64,000 bases of DNA from AAA164-E04 sp964342825 (GTDB lineage: Bacteria > Verrucomicrobiota > Verrucomicrobiia > Limisphaerales > AAA164-E04). Of this stretch, positions 53,076-62,153 are shown piece by piece. Where the stretch lies: assembly GCA_964342825.1 (NCBI GenBank), contig CAYFHO010000002.1, positions 62,001 through 126,000 of the forward strand. Direction: 5' to 3'. Under the pieces are notes generated by a model. That model worked only from the letters and a program-made list of their open reading frames with translations. It did no database searches and was not told the origin of the DNA. Position numbers and translations under genes: made by a program. The stretch's first letter is position 1. Every line of letters starts with the position of its first letter.

Positions 53076-53798
53076 TCAAAAGGACTTAACGCGCCGACTA
53101 CAGTCTGACCAGAGAACCGGATCCACGCTTGAAATACCTTCTAAGCGATCATTTTGCACCCAAAAAGATAGCATGGCTTGATCTAATTCTGAAACGGAAA
53201 CATCTATATTTCTTATAAAGTCAGAATGTGGCCTTCCCTTTCGATATTCCGGTTGCCTTGAAGGAAAGGTCAAGAGCCGTTGGATTAGAGTCAAGTCAGC
53301 GTTACAGAGAAAGCTACCGTGAAACAACATCGCACTTCGAAGCCGTCGCTGTGCATTACCGGAGACCTTGAACCCATTCACCACCAAATCAGTATCTCCT
53401 TGTAGAGAAACATGCTGATTCAAGCATTTACTCAGGACAAGTTTCTGCCGGTTCATGATAAATTGATTGGCCTTCCCGACGGAATCCAAGAAAGAATGAT
53501 AGGAAAGAGGTAATATCAGGCTGTAATTCAAGCATCCTTTATCCAGTACTACAGCACCACCGCCACTGGTTCGCCTAAAAACTGGAATACCCCGTTTTTT
53601 ACAGACACCCATTAGAACCTCTTTCTCTGGATGATTGGAGTATCCAATGACAACCGCTGGTAGATCTACAACCCAAGTACGAATACAAGGTCCGATCTGT
53701 CCTTTGTCACAGGTCTTTAATAGGTAATCATCCCAAATCAAATGGTCCTTAACCGTGGGAGCATCCACGTTCAATTGTCGGATTCTAGCCCATGCCAT
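53076..53798 (-). CDS. Lipoate-protein ligase A family protein
   Basis: The 240-residue protein has the biotin/lipoate-ligase fold with VVIGYSNHPEKEV, the lipoyl-binding RRTSGGGAVVLDKGCLNYSL and the catalytic Lys in VNGFKVSGNAQRR. It lacks the small C-terminal LplA domain, so it may be an octanoyl- or lipoyl-transferase (LipM/LplA-like) rather than a full ligase. It attaches lipoate to E2 and GcvH proteins in the cytosol. Its first 28 bases overlap the end of the FG-GAP gene, an odd partner. It ends the TPR-YjbQ-FG-GAP unit. Confidence 0.88.
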   Translation of the reverse strand: MAWARIRQLNVDAPTVKDHLIWDDYLLKTCDKGQIGPCIRTWVVDLPAVVIGYSNHPEKEVLMGVCKKRGIPVFRRTSGGGAVVLDKGCLNYSLILPLSYHSFLDSVGKANQFIMNRQKLVLSKCLNQHVSLQGDTDLVVNGFKVSGNAQRRLRSAMLFHGSFLCNADLTLIQRLLTFPSRQPEYRKGRPHSDFIRNIDVSVSELDQAMLSFWVQNDRLEGISSVDPVLWSDCSRRVKSF

Positions 53799-56149
53799 GG
53801 CTTTTGTGGGTAAAGAATCACACGATCATGCACGATTAAACAAAAATCCAATAGCCCATCACCTGTGAAATCTGCGATAACCGCTTCTTTTGGTTCAGAA
53901 AACGCAGCTCCATGATTGCGATAGCTGCGCTTTTCAAACACAGACCAACGATTTAACGAATCCAAAGAGTGATCCTTGCCTAATTGAAGACATTCAACAC
54001 TATGCTCGCTGGTCTCCAAAGCAAAGATTTCCAAGAGACCATCTTTGTTAAAATCACCTGTTATCAATGATTGTAACCGGGCTTCCCTTGCTTCAGAGCG
54101 AAATGTACTGCGAGGATGAAAAGAAGCCTCTGAACCTCCAAGCGATTTCACAACAGCCGAAGATTTTCCCTGACAAAGTATCAATGCTTCTCCCATGTGT
54201 TTGCTTTCAATAACCCGCAGATTAAGAAAGTCGTTGATGGGGAGTTCCTGACTTCCATTCACACTCCAAATGTCCGTTTCATTTTGAGTTGCGAAATGCA
54301 GGCGTCCTTCACTTCTATCGAACATGGCAACCAAGGAAGCTCTCTCTTGGGAATCATTGACAATGACTCCTGATGCCAAATCAGATGAAGTGGACGGCCC
54401 ATTGATCTGGCCTAATACTTTGAGACTCCAATCTGTGGGAGAGATAATCTCGGAATGGTTACCGGGTTGAGTCTGCATCTTGAATGCTCGAATCATGTTT
54501 TTGAAAGGCAAAATCAAATCGGGTTGCCCATCCTTATCCAAATCTCCAGAGGTAGCCCAACCTCCTTGCCAGGAGCCGCCAGGAGGAGAAAGGTCAATAC
54601 GCCCGAATTTTCTTTCCTCAAGTTGACGCAAGCAAATAAGTGGCTCATATGGAGTGAAAAGGATGAAATCCATCATGGTATCCTGATCAAGATCATGTTC
54701 CATCAAACGTTCGGGGATGCCTGCTAATCTTCCTTTAAAAATCTGAGTGAGGACCTGTAAACTCGAATCAATAACAGAGAAGGCCCATCCCTGGTCTGAC
54801 TGATGTACAACTGTTAAAGATTTGGTCCCCTGCCCTTTTGAAGAAGTCATCACAAGTGGTTTGTTCAGCCCGGATAACTTATCAGGATAGGTCATTGTGA
54901 GTTGTTTTTGATTCCATTTGGAATGACCAATTTGATTTTCATCTTTGCTGAGCATGAATATTTCAATCTGCCCGTTATGCCCCCAATCAATCACCTCCAG
55001 CTCCTCTACGCCAGTCAGGGAAGGAAATACTTTGGGGCGATTCCATGTGCCATCTTGGTTAGAGAGGTAAATATTGATGAGTCCTGCATCAGGATCTGAC
55101 ACCAAACAATCCTCCTGTTGGTCTCCATTTAAATCTGCCCAACAAACCCCTCGTTTGATTCCCGAATACTCAGGAAACTGGATCAGCTGTAAACCACCCG
55201 AAAAGCTATTTTCGGGAGAGTCTTCCTGTCTTCGATTATCAACTGTGTGGACCATTACTTGTTCTAAATGGTCTGAAATTGAAACTGATACTAAACCCGT
55301 TTGATTATCTGTCTGTAGCCACTCAATTTTTGATAAAGGAGGACATTTTATTTGCTTGCAAGAACTGAAAACACCATCCGACTGCATTGAAATCAACAAC
55401 CCATCTTTTCGGTTTGGGATATGGAACGCCAAATCCAACAGACCATCCGAATTGAAGTCCAAAACATTGAAGGAAACCACTCCGTCAGGAATCTCAATTT
55501 TTTGAGGGCGATCAAACTGTTTTCCTCCCCGGTTAAAAAACAAAGCCAGCCAACCTTCCCCGAGCAGAACAAAATCGGAAAGCTTATCGTTGTTCAAATC
55601 TTGCGCTACCAAGGTATTCGCCCCAGAAAGCCCCCCTGAGAGCAACCATTCTGACTTTTCACCCCAAGTTCCTTCCTCACTATTCCAAAGGACTCTCAAG
55701 TAATCACGATCATCATAAAAAATGATTTCTGGTCGAGAATCCCCATTTAAGTCCCCTACACATAAGGCAGAGGGTTGACTCTGCAACATGATGGCTTCTT
55801 TGCTAAATCGGGCGTCAGGGGGAAATTTATTTGCGAATTCATTGAGGTTATCCTGATCATTTTCAGACCCCGAACTCCCTCCATTCTCCAAACCTGTTTT
55901 GTTGATCAATAATGAGATCTCCGATTTGCGAGGATTTGAAATCACCAGGTCATTGAGTCCATCTTGGTTTAAATCTGCCACTCGAGCGAATTGAATCTGT
56001 GGATCAATCGGAAACATTTCCAGATCCCCAAATCCCCACGTTTCCGAGATCTCATCCGAACCTGAAAGACTGTTGGTAATCAAAAATACCGCGATCCAAA
56101 TCCCAAAAGCAAACCGACAAGTTTGCCTGCTTGTGAGGAAGGCTATCAT
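53771..56149 (-). CDS. Secreted FG-GAP/VCBS repeat protein without UnbV domain
   Basis: The 792-residue protein has a signal peptide (about 1-30, FAFGIWIAVFLITNSLSG). At least eight FG-GAP repeats are spread along it, for example DLNQDGLNDLVIS, DLNGDSRPEIIFY, DFNSDGLLDLAFH, DLDKDGQPDLILP and DFTGDGLLDFCLI. It should form one or two calcium-stabilised beta-propellers outside the cell. Unlike the other two FG-GAP proteins in the window, it ends shortly after its last repeat and has no UnbV/ASPIC segment. It starts one base after the yjbQ stop region and overlaps the lipoate-ligase gene by 28 bases. Confidence 0.88.
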   Translation of the reverse strand: MIAFLTSRQTCRFAFGIWIAVFLITNSLSGSDEISETWGFGDLEMFPIDPQIQFARVADLNQDGLNDLVISNPRKSEISLLINKTGLENGGSSGSENDQDNLNEFANKFPPDARFSKEAIMLQSQPSALCVGDLNGDSRPEIIFYDDRDYLRVLWNSEEGTWGEKSEWLLSGGLSGANTLVAQDLNNDKLSDFVLLGEGWLALFFNRGGKQFDRPQKIEIPDGVVSFNVLDFNSDGLLDLAFHIPNRKDGLLISMQSDGVFSSCKQIKCPPLSKIEWLQTDNQTGLVSVSISDHLEQVMVHTVDNRRQEDSPENSFSGGLQLIQFPEYSGIKRGVCWADLNGDQQEDCLVSDPDAGLINIYLSNQDGTWNRPKVFPSLTGVEELEVIDWGHNGQIEIFMLSKDENQIGHSKWNQKQLTMTYPDKLSGLNKPLVMTSSKGQGTKSLTVVHQSDQGWAFSVIDSSLQVLTQIFKGRLAGIPERLMEHDLDQDTMMDFILFTPYEPLICLRQLEERKFGRIDLSPPGGSWQGGWATSGDLDKDGQPDLILPFKNMIRAFKMQTQPGNHSEIISPTDWSLKVLGQINGPSTSSDLASGVIVNDSQERASLVAMFDRSEGRLHFATQNETDIWSVNGSQELPINDFLNLRVIESKHMGEALILCQGKSSAVVKSLGGSEASFHPRSTFRSEAREARLQSLITGDFNKDGLLEIFALETSEHSVECLQLGKDHSLDSLNRWSVFEKRSYRNHGAAFSEPKEAVIADFTGDGLLDFCLIVHDRVILYPQKPWHGLESDN

Positions 56150-56150
56150 A

Positions 56151-56576
56151 TCAACTGCCGGTTAAGTGCACAACTACCTGCCTATGATGTGGGTGTGAAC
56201 GGTGCTCCCATAAATAGATGCCCTGCCAGGTTCCCAACAACAACCGCCCTCCTGAAAAAGGAATACTTAAGTGAACAGAAGTTAATGCTGTTCTCACGTG
56301 GGCAGGCATATCATCGGGCCCTTCAAGAGTGTGGTCATAAATGGCATCTCCATCTGGACAAAGCCTATTGAAGAACCGTTCCAGATCCGTCTTAACATCT
56401 GGATCTGCATTCTCTTGTATCAACAATGAAGCGGAGGTATGCCTCAGCAATAGGTGGGCAATCCCTGTATCCATGCCACTTTGGTCGAGCAAAGCTTGCA
56501 CGCTGGAGGTTATTTCAGTGAAACCACGTCCGGATGTACGAACATCCAACCGCTGTTGAAATTGCGTTACTGACAT
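56151..56576 (-). CDS. yjbQ: YjbQ family protein (UPF0047, secondary thiamine-phosphate synthase)
   Basis: The start is placed at 56576 (MSVTQFQQRLDVRTSGRGF); the frame runs back to 56618. The 141-residue protein has the family's metal and active-site blocks: GIAHLLLRHTSASLLIQENAD, DHTLEGPDDMPAHVRTALT and LGTWQGIYLWEHR. YjbQ shows weak thiamine-phosphate synthase activity in vitro; its real role is unsettled. It lies in one unit with the TPR/coiled-coil gene upstream (25 bases) and the FG-GAP gene downstream. Confidence 0.93.
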   Translation of the reverse strand: MSVTQFQQRLDVRTSGRGFTEITSSVQALLDQSGMDTGIAHLLLRHTSASLLIQENADPDVKTDLERFFNRLCPDGDAIYDHTLEGPDDMPAHVRTALTSVHLSIPFSGGRLLLGTWQGIYLWEHRSHPHHRQVVVHLTGS

Positions 56577-56601
56577 GAGGAACCAACGAGCAAATAAGAG
56601 G

Positions 56602-58254
56602 TTATTCACCACCCTCAATAAGCCGTTCCAAGCGAGAATCTTTACTATGACCGGCTTGAAGGGCTAGTTGATAATGGTATTTTGCCAATTCCTTGTATGG
56701 AGGATTTTGAGAGGCATACACCACAGCAAGATTGATGTGCGCATCGGTGTAATTGGGCTGCAACTGAACCGCTTTACGCAGAGCAGCCTCACCCGAGTCA
56801 CGCTGTCCCAATTCACTGAGCACAACGCCAAGGTGGTTCTGTACTTCAGCATCATTGGGATCAAGCTTGGCCGCCTCAGCTAGGAATCCCAATGCAGCGT
56901 CGAACTCACTTTGATTGATCTTTAGCAATCCAGAAAGAAAGAGCGCATAAGTATGCTGAGGGTCAATGGATAAGGCTCGCTGCAATGTCGACTCGGCGTC
57001 TGCCATCACGTTCATTTGCATTTGAATCAAAGCAAGATTAGCCAAAGTGGAAACGTCATTGGGTGCCAGCTGCAATATTGCCTTGAATCTGTCAGCGGCG
57101 GTTGCCAGGTCACCAGACCCTGCTGCCTGCCTGGCTTGAGCTTCAAGTCGCGCAGCGGAAGCTGTCTGCTCTGCGTTCAGGTTACGGATAGGCGTCTGCG
57201 CTGCCTCTTTTATCCGGAGCTGATCGGTATCTTGCTTCTCCATTAATGCCAACTCTTCAGCGCGATATGGGACTCGTTCTGCTTCGTAAGCAGCAAGCTT
57301 TGCTTCCAACCAACGGTCACTAGTCCCTTTGTCTCGCTTGGAAAAAGGCCACCACCCACGACCACTTCGTTGCTTTTTGGGAGCGGCCGGAGCTGCTTTG
57401 GCAGGCGCCTGGCTAACCTGATCAGTGGACGCGTTTTGAACTTTCCTTCTTAACAAAGCATTTTGTTCCATCAACTCCTGAATCAGTTGATCCCTGTTTT
57501 GCGTATCTTCTGGAGAAGTGTTGATTGGAGTCGATTGACTCATTTCCTGACGCAATGAAGCAATTAAGCTCTGCTGCTGCTCGATAGTTCCCTGGGCCTG
57601 ACTCAGTTGGTCACGTAAGGCAAGGGCTTGGGCAGAATCTTGAGTTTGGCCTGATGCTTTGGCTTGGTTGGATTCTTGCTCAAGTTTGGCCAGAAGAAGC
57701 TGTTTTTCTTTCTGCAATTCCATGATGCGGTTTTCGGCCTCCTGAAGTTCTTCAGGATTAAATCCTGCAGGCTTTGCAGACATCGCCTCACGGAGCTTCG
57801 AAACATATAAACGATTTTCCTCCTGCAACTGTTCAATCCGCAGATTGAGGGCCTGTACCTGCCCTCCCAGTTCACTGGTAGCCTCGGAAATCACTGCCTG
57901 AATTTTCTCTTCATCAACAGCTGTCACCTCCTCAATACTGACCACTGGAGATTGCTTCTGGATGACGGGGTTGGGCAGTTTGGCCATTTCACCAGCAACA
58001 TATCTCGTTCTGAACCGGATAACACGTTGGTTCCAGTTGGGATTGGTCTTTTGAAAAGTCTGGAGTTGCTTGGCGGCCATCGCATAAGCGGACGCAGCCT
58101 GATCGGAAAGCCCCGTATCTCTATACTGGTCCGCTTGTTTGATCAGTTTGTAAATGGCAATATAGTCTTCGTCTGCGCTCTGCGCCTGCGCAACATTCAA
58201 AGCTATCGACATTGCCAAAAGGCAATACAACGTCCATCTGAAAAATCTATTCAT
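56602..58254 (-). CDS. Exported coiled-coil and TPR-repeat protein
   Basis: The start is placed at 58254 (MNRFFRWTLYCLLAMSIALN), giving a signal peptide and 550 residues; the frame runs back to 58422 through unrelated sequence. The mature protein has a short helical start with TPR-like pairs, a long coiled coil (about 105-270, LNLRIEQLQEENRLYVSKLR onward), a basic Pro/Ala linker (about 285-310, with RSGRGWWPFSKRDKG), and five TPR units at the C-terminus (SGDLATAADRFKAILQLAPN, MADAESTLQRALSIDPQHTY, FDAALGFLAEAAKLDPNDAE). It is likely a periplasmic scaffold. It is the first gene of the unit with yjbQ, the FG-GAP protein and the lipoate ligase. Confidence 0.8.
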   Translation of the reverse strand: MNRFFRWTLYCLLAMSIALNVAQAQSADEDYIAIYKLIKQADQYRDTGLSDQAASAYAMAAKQLQTFQKTNPNWNQRVIRFRTRYVAGEMAKLPNPVIQKQSPVVSIEEVTAVDEEKIQAVISEATSELGGQVQALNLRIEQLQEENRLYVSKLREAMSAKPAGFNPEELQEAENRIMELQKEKQLLLAKLEQESNQAKASGQTQDSAQALALRDQLSQAQGTIEQQQSLIASLRQEMSQSTPINTSPEDTQNRDQLIQELMEQNALLRRKVQNASTDQVSQAPAKAAPAAPKKQRSGRGWWPFSKRDKGTSDRWLEAKLAAYEAERVPYRAEELALMEKQDTDQLRIKEAAQTPIRNLNAEQTASAARLEAQARQAAGSGDLATAADRFKAILQLAPNDVSTLANLALIQMQMNVMADAESTLQRALSIDPQHTYALFLSGLLKINQSEFDAALGFLAEAAKLDPNDAEVQNHLGVVLSELGQRDSGEAALRKAVQLQPNYTDAHINLAVVYASQNPPYKELAKYHYQLALQAGHSKDSRLERLIEGGE

Positions 58255-58412
58255 AACCAAGAGATAATAGTTTCCGCCAATATGCGATCTTAACAGAATC
58301 ACCATTTCCCACCTGCGGCAGGAATCATCCGACAGTGAAACTGATACATTTATGGACGGTGATTTGACAGACGTCAACGCCTCTGTTAGCAATGTGCGTC
58401 TTCGGAAAGCAT

Positions 58413-59042
58413 ATGACGACAATTTTGCAACAGCCTGTTCTGGTGCTTAACCGACTGTGGCAAGCAGTAAATGTCTGCTCTGCTCGCCGCGCTTTAACTC
58501 TTCTTTTTGAGGGCAGGGCTCAAGTTGTATACGAATCACCATCTGGAGATTTCCAAACTTATTCATTTCATGAATGGAAGGATTTTTCAACCGAACTTCA
58601 ATCGGAAGAAAACGAGCAGGTTCATACTATTTCATTCAAAATTGGTGTTCCAAAAGTGATTCTCTTGATGATTTATGATCGTTTTCCTAAAAAGGAAGTC
58701 AAATTCACGCGGCATAACATCTTCGAAAGAGACAGGAATACTTGCCAATACTGCGGAAATTCCTTCGAAAGAAAGCACCTAAATTTGGACCATGTCGTGC
58801 CAAAAGATCACGGAGGGCCCACAAATTGGGAGAACATTGTCTGCTCCTGCATTCCTTGCAACACGAAAAAAGCCAACAAAACCCCCTCGCAAGCGGGCAT
58901 GCACCTCATTCGCAAGCCCAAGCGCCCCAAATGGAGACCGTTTGTGCAGGTCAATTTCACAACCAACGGCCATTCAAGCTGGAGACATTTCTTGGATGTC
59001 GCCTACTGGCACGTCGAGATTGGTGAGGATTTAGCCCCTTAG
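58413..59042 (+). CDS. HNH endonuclease domain protein
   Basis: The start is placed at 58413 (MTTILQQPVLVLNRLWQAVN); the frame runs back to 58392. The 209-residue protein has an N-terminal domain of about 85 residues typical of this family, then a zinc-binding HNH motif: CQYCG, LNLDHVVPKDHGGPTNWEN and CIPCNTKKANK. Such proteins are common in Verrucomicrobia, Planctomycetes and cyanobacteria. They are not linked to restriction or introns, and their role is unknown. No methylase or intron is near, so a repair or general nuclease role is more likely than restriction. It is divergent from the TPR unit. Confidence 0.9.
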   Translation: MTTILQQPVLVLNRLWQAVNVCSARRALTLLFEGRAQVVYESPSGDFQTYSFHEWKDFSTELQSEENEQVHTISFKIGVPKVILLMIYDRFPKKEVKFTRHNIFERDRNTCQYCGNSFERKHLNLDHVVPKDHGGPTNWENIVCSCIPCNTKKANKTPSQAGMHLIRKPKRPKWRPFVQVNFTTNGHSSWRHFLDVAYWHVEIGEDLAP

Positions 59043-59062
59043 CTGCTCCTCTGAGTGGGATT

Positions 59063-59428
59063 TTATCTTGAGCTACTTGGATTGACTTCCATGAGTTCCC
59101 AGAATTTAGGGTTCTCTTGAAGAGCCTCATCTTCACCCATCGGCAAACTAGAACGAAAAAGAAAATCCTTGAGCGTATTCTTGTTGAGGATCCGATGAAT
59201 AATGATCCCCAGCTCGCAGCGTTCAAAATATACACGATACTCACCCAAACGATATCGGTATAATTGTTTGCCTTTACGCTCCAGTTTCCCAAACCGGTCC
59301 AAATCCTTGGAGCGGACGTCCTGGGGAAATCCACGAAAGTCTCCAAGGATATCCAACTGCAACTCTTTGGGCATCTTGGACAGCTCGCTGGAACTGGTCG
59401 GATTAAAGATAATTTGGAATGGAATCAT
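59063..59428 (-). CDS. RelE/ParE-like mRNA interferase family protein, apparently without antitoxin
   Basis: The 121-residue protein has the RelE fold pattern, with LGDFRGFPQDVRSKDLDRFG, then GKQLYRYRLGEYRVYFE and the C-terminal strand IIIHRILNKNTLKDFLFRS. RelE toxins cut mRNA in the ribosomal A site. There is no small antitoxin gene on either side: upstream is a terminator and then the sugar isomerase-like gene, and downstream is the convergent HNH gene. The C-terminal extension of about 25 residues after the fold is unusual for RelE. It may be a solitary or domesticated member. Start ATG at 59428. Confidence 0.72.
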   Translation of the reverse strand: MIPFQIIFNPTSSSELSKMPKELQLDILGDFRGFPQDVRSKDLDRFGKLERKGKQLYRYRLGEYRVYFERCELGIIIHRILNKNTLKDFLFRSSLPMGEDEALQENPKFWELMEVNPSSSR

Positions 59429-59445
59429 GAGCTAAGATTAGAATT

Positions 59446-59480
59446 AAAAAACGGGCTGACAAATCAAAGCCAGCCCGTTT
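59446..59480 (-). terminator. Intrinsic terminator of the sugar isomerase-like gene
   Basis: Arms 59449-59458 and 59471-59480 (AAACGGGCTG) form a perfect 10-bp stem with a 12-base loop; on the - strand it is followed by TTTTTTAATTC. It lies 16 bases after the stop at 59496 and separates that gene from the RelE-like gene downstream. Confidence 0.87.
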
Positions 59481-59495
59481 AAAACAAATATTAAA

Positions 59496-60410
59496 CTAGC
59501 TAAGTTCTGCCCTTACTTTCTCGAGGAGATTTTTGGTGGCTTGAATGCCTTGCATCTCAGAAAGCTTACTACCCTCGTACTCGATTCCCACATATCCATG
59601 ATATTTGGCAGCCAACACGATTTTCATCATTTTTCGATAGTCTGTGTTCACCTCATTACCTTCGGCATCAAATTCATGTGATTTCGCACTCACGGCGTGC
59701 GCATACGGCATTAATTCTTTGACCCCTTTGTAGCGATCATACATTTCGTCCTTGCTTACTCGGAAGTTTCCAAAATCGGGCAATGTTCCGCAATTTGGCA
59801 GATCAACTTTTTTCATAACCCCGGCCAACCAGGCACCATTGGAGGATAATCCACCGTGATTTTCAACAATCACACCAATACGGTAAGGTTCAGCAAAAGT
59901 CGCCAATGAAGAGAGGCCATCCACGGCACGGTCCATTTGCTCGTCATAGGATCCTTTGTTTCCTGTTGCAGCATTGACCCGAATAGAGTGGCATCCCAGG
60001 AATTTGGCCGCTTCCACCCACTTGTAATGATTTTCCACAGCCTGCTTGCGCTTGGACTCATCGGCGTCTCCCAAATTGCCTTCTCCATCAATCATGATCA
60101 AAAGACTTCGGACACCTTCTCCTTCAGCACGGCGGCGCATTTCCATGAGGTAATTGCCATCTTGGGCCTTATCCTTGAAAAACTGGTTTACATATTCAAC
60201 TGCTTCAATACCAAACTCACGCTTGGCGATCCTGGCATAGTCCAGGTGATCCATTTGTTTGGCAAATAAGGCCTTATGCAATGACCACTCTGCAACAGAG
60301 ATCTCAAATAAAGGTTCTTTGGCAGCACTTAAAGTCGGTGCGGTGGACAACGCACCTAAAGCCAAACCTGCTTGTTTGATGAAATGACGACGATCCATGG
60401 ATTGTTTCAT
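59496..60410 (-). CDS. Tat-exported sugar phosphate isomerase/epimerase-like protein (AP endonuclease-2 TIM barrel)
   Basis: The 304-residue protein opens with MDRRHFIKQAGLALGALS, a Tat signal (R-R-x-F-x-K), so it is probably exported folded with its metal. The TIM barrel has the xylose-isomerase-like pattern with Glu/His/Asp ligands in VIVENHGGLSSNG, LPDFGNFRVSKDEM, HAVSAKSHEFD and GYVGIEYEGS. Related exported proteins in Planctomycetes and Verrucomicrobia are annotated as sugar isomerases or hydroxypyruvate-isomerase-like; the true substrate is unknown. The gene is 21 bases after the MFS transporter on the same strand, suggesting that both act on the same sugar or cyclitol. The ATG at 60398 is an alternative start. 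Confidence 0.88.
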   Translation of the reverse strand: MKQSMDRRHFIKQAGLALGALSTAPTLSAAKEPLFEISVAEWSLHKALFAKQMDHLDYARIAKREFGIEAVEYVNQFFKDKAQDGNYLMEMRRRAEGEGVRSLLIMIDGEGNLGDADESKRKQAVENHYKWVEAAKFLGCHSIRVNAATGNKGSYDEQMDRAVDGLSSLATFAEPYRIGVIVENHGGLSSNGAWLAGVMKKVDLPNCGTLPDFGNFRVSKDEMYDRYKGVKELMPYAHAVSAKSHEFDAEGNEVNTDYRKMMKIVLAAKYHGYVGIEYEGSKLSEMQGIQATKNLLEKVRAELS

Positions 60411-60431
60411 GATAGACTGTAATTTGTTTTA

Positions 60432-61802
60432 TTAAGCTTTTTGTTCTGAATCTTTCTTATCTTCCTTAAACAACGCGAGGAAAACGACCATGACAACGGC
60501 TGCAAATATCGCAGGTTTACCCCACAATGGTTTCCACTCTAAGGATTTTAATTCTGCTTTACGAGCGGCACCCGCTTCCTCTTCAAGTAGGGCAATTTGG
60601 GCTTCAACTGCTTCTTTTTCAGAGTCAGGGGTATCCACTAATTGATCTTTCAATCCTTGTGCCTCAACCGTTTTTGCGGCTACTTCAGCGGCAAAAGTAG
60701 CTGCAGCTTCAGGCGTGTGTTTTGCCTCTACACTTCCAGCGATTTGCGCTCCAATAAACATCCCCAGGCCAAGAGTAAACAAGACCAGCATTCCCTGAGC
60801 TTGTGCTCGAATTTGCTTGGGCGCAAATCGATCTGTGTAAATTTGCCCCGTAACAAAGAAAAAATCGTAGCAGATACCGTGGATGATGACACCGGTCAGA
60901 ATCATCCATCTTACCTCATCGGGTGCTCCGATTGCAAAAAGACCGTATCGAACCACCCAGGCCAACATTCCAACCGCCAGCATCCATTTCACACCTAAAC
61001 GCGCAAAAAAGAACGGCATGACAACCATGAAGAAAATCTCGGACATCTGCCCATAAGACATGGTTTGACCAATTGGGAGTCCTGTCATTTCCACAACTCG
61101 ACTTGCTATCTGATAGTAAAAAGCCAGAGGAATGCAGATTAAAAAGGAAGAAATTATGAAAACTAAATAAGAACGATTCTTCAGGAGAACAAGAGCATCG
61201 AGTCCCAATATCTGACCTATCGTTATTTTACCCTCTGATTTGGCGGGAGGGGTGTGAGGCAAACCGAAGCTTACTACTCCCAAAATCAAAGAAGCAAATC
61301 CGGTTAAATAAAACATGGAAATTGAAGTATCCCAGGAAAGTGTGGTCAGTAGTAATCCAGCAGCGATCCAACCAATAGTACCAAATACTCGAATAAGAGG
61401 AAACTCCTTATCAGGGTTGCTCATATTCTTCATGGCTAATGTGTTGGATAAAGCAAGAGTTGGATAGTATGTCAACATGTAACCGAAGAATACCCAGTTA
61501 ATTAAGCTAGGTGAGGGTGTTTCTGATTTCATCAGCGTGGTCGCAGCCAGCATGATCAATCCACCTGCAAAGTGCATCACACCCATGACTCGCTGGGCAG
61601 CGAAAAACCGATCAGCAATCATGCCGACAAAGAATGGTGAAATGATTCCAGCGAGAGGTCCAACAGAATAAGTCCAACCAAAGTCCTTCGCACCAAATCC
61701 AATGGTACCCAGATAGTTTGGTGCTGTAACATACCATGCTCCCCAAACAAAAAATTGGAGAAACATCATGACCGATAATTGAATTCTAACGATTGAGTTC
61801 AT
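60432..61802 (-). CDS. MFS transporter, nucleoside:proton symporter (NupG/XapB) type
   Basis: The 456-residue protein has about 12 membrane spans and the features of the NHS subfamily: LSVMMFLQFFVWGAWYVTAP near the start, GPLAGIISPFFVGMIADRFF in the first loop, and YDFFFVTGQIYTDRFAPKQI late in the chain. It carries a charged, Ala/Glu-rich insertion (about 385-437) between the last two spans, predicted helical, which NupG lacks. Verrucomicrobia and Planctomycetes hold many such paralogues next to sugar-catabolic genes, so the real substrate may be a sugar rather than a nucleoside. The sugar isomerase-like gene follows. Confidence 0.88.
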   Translation of the reverse strand: MNSIVRIQLSVMMFLQFFVWGAWYVTAPNYLGTIGFGAKDFGWTYSVGPLAGIISPFFVGMIADRFFAAQRVMGVMHFAGGLIMLAATTLMKSETPSPSLINWVFFGYMLTYYPTLALSNTLAMKNMSNPDKEFPLIRVFGTIGWIAAGLLLTTLSWDTSISMFYLTGFASLILGVVSFGLPHTPPAKSEGKITIGQILGLDALVLLKNRSYLVFIISSFLICIPLAFYYQIASRVVEMTGLPIGQTMSYGQMSEIFFMVVMPFFFARLGVKWMLAVGMLAWVVRYGLFAIGAPDEVRWMILTGVIIHGICYDFFFVTGQIYTDRFAPKQIRAQAQGMLVLFTLGLGMFIGAQIAGSVEAKHTPEAAATFAAEVAAKTVEAQGLKDQLVDTPDSEKEAVEAQIALLEEEAGAARKAELKSLEWKPLWGKPAIFAAVVMVVFLALFKEDKKDSEQKA

Positions 61803-62153
61803 TACACATACTTTGAATTGAACTGATAGCCTAATGAATTTCAGGCAAACGACTCAGGACATGACACCACTCCTACTCCTACCTATGGTGCGGAATGGGA
61901 CACAGGCCGAGAGCGTACCTGATAACCAAAGCGATAATCAAGCCCATTGATCAAGTGAATCTCGCCCACCAGAGGTATTGCTCACGAAATTAATCTACCA
62001 GATCTGTGAAGGTTTCCAGCCACTCAACTTATGCAATGTAATGATCAAATTTGAAAATCATGGAAGAATTGAGGCATCCAGATCTTAATTCATCCATGAA
62101 CTCTACAGCTCATGCAAGCTGTGGCAGGAAATGGCATGAAAATACTAAGCTCC
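61803..62153. other. Non-coding interval upstream of the MFS transporter
   Basis: These 351 bases should hold the promoter of the transporter-isomerase unit (nearest 61803) and the 3' end of the SGNH hydrolase transcript. A small inverted repeat ACAGCT-CATGCA-AGCTGT (62105-62122) lies 32 bases past the SGNH stop, but no T run follows, so it is not a convincing terminator. No gene, RNA or riboswitch consensus was recognised. Confidence 0.6.

Noticed and set aside
62105..62122. Inverted repeat ACAGCT...AGCTGT as terminator of the SGNH hydrolase gene
   Set aside because: The stem is only six base pairs and is not followed by a T run on the - strand.
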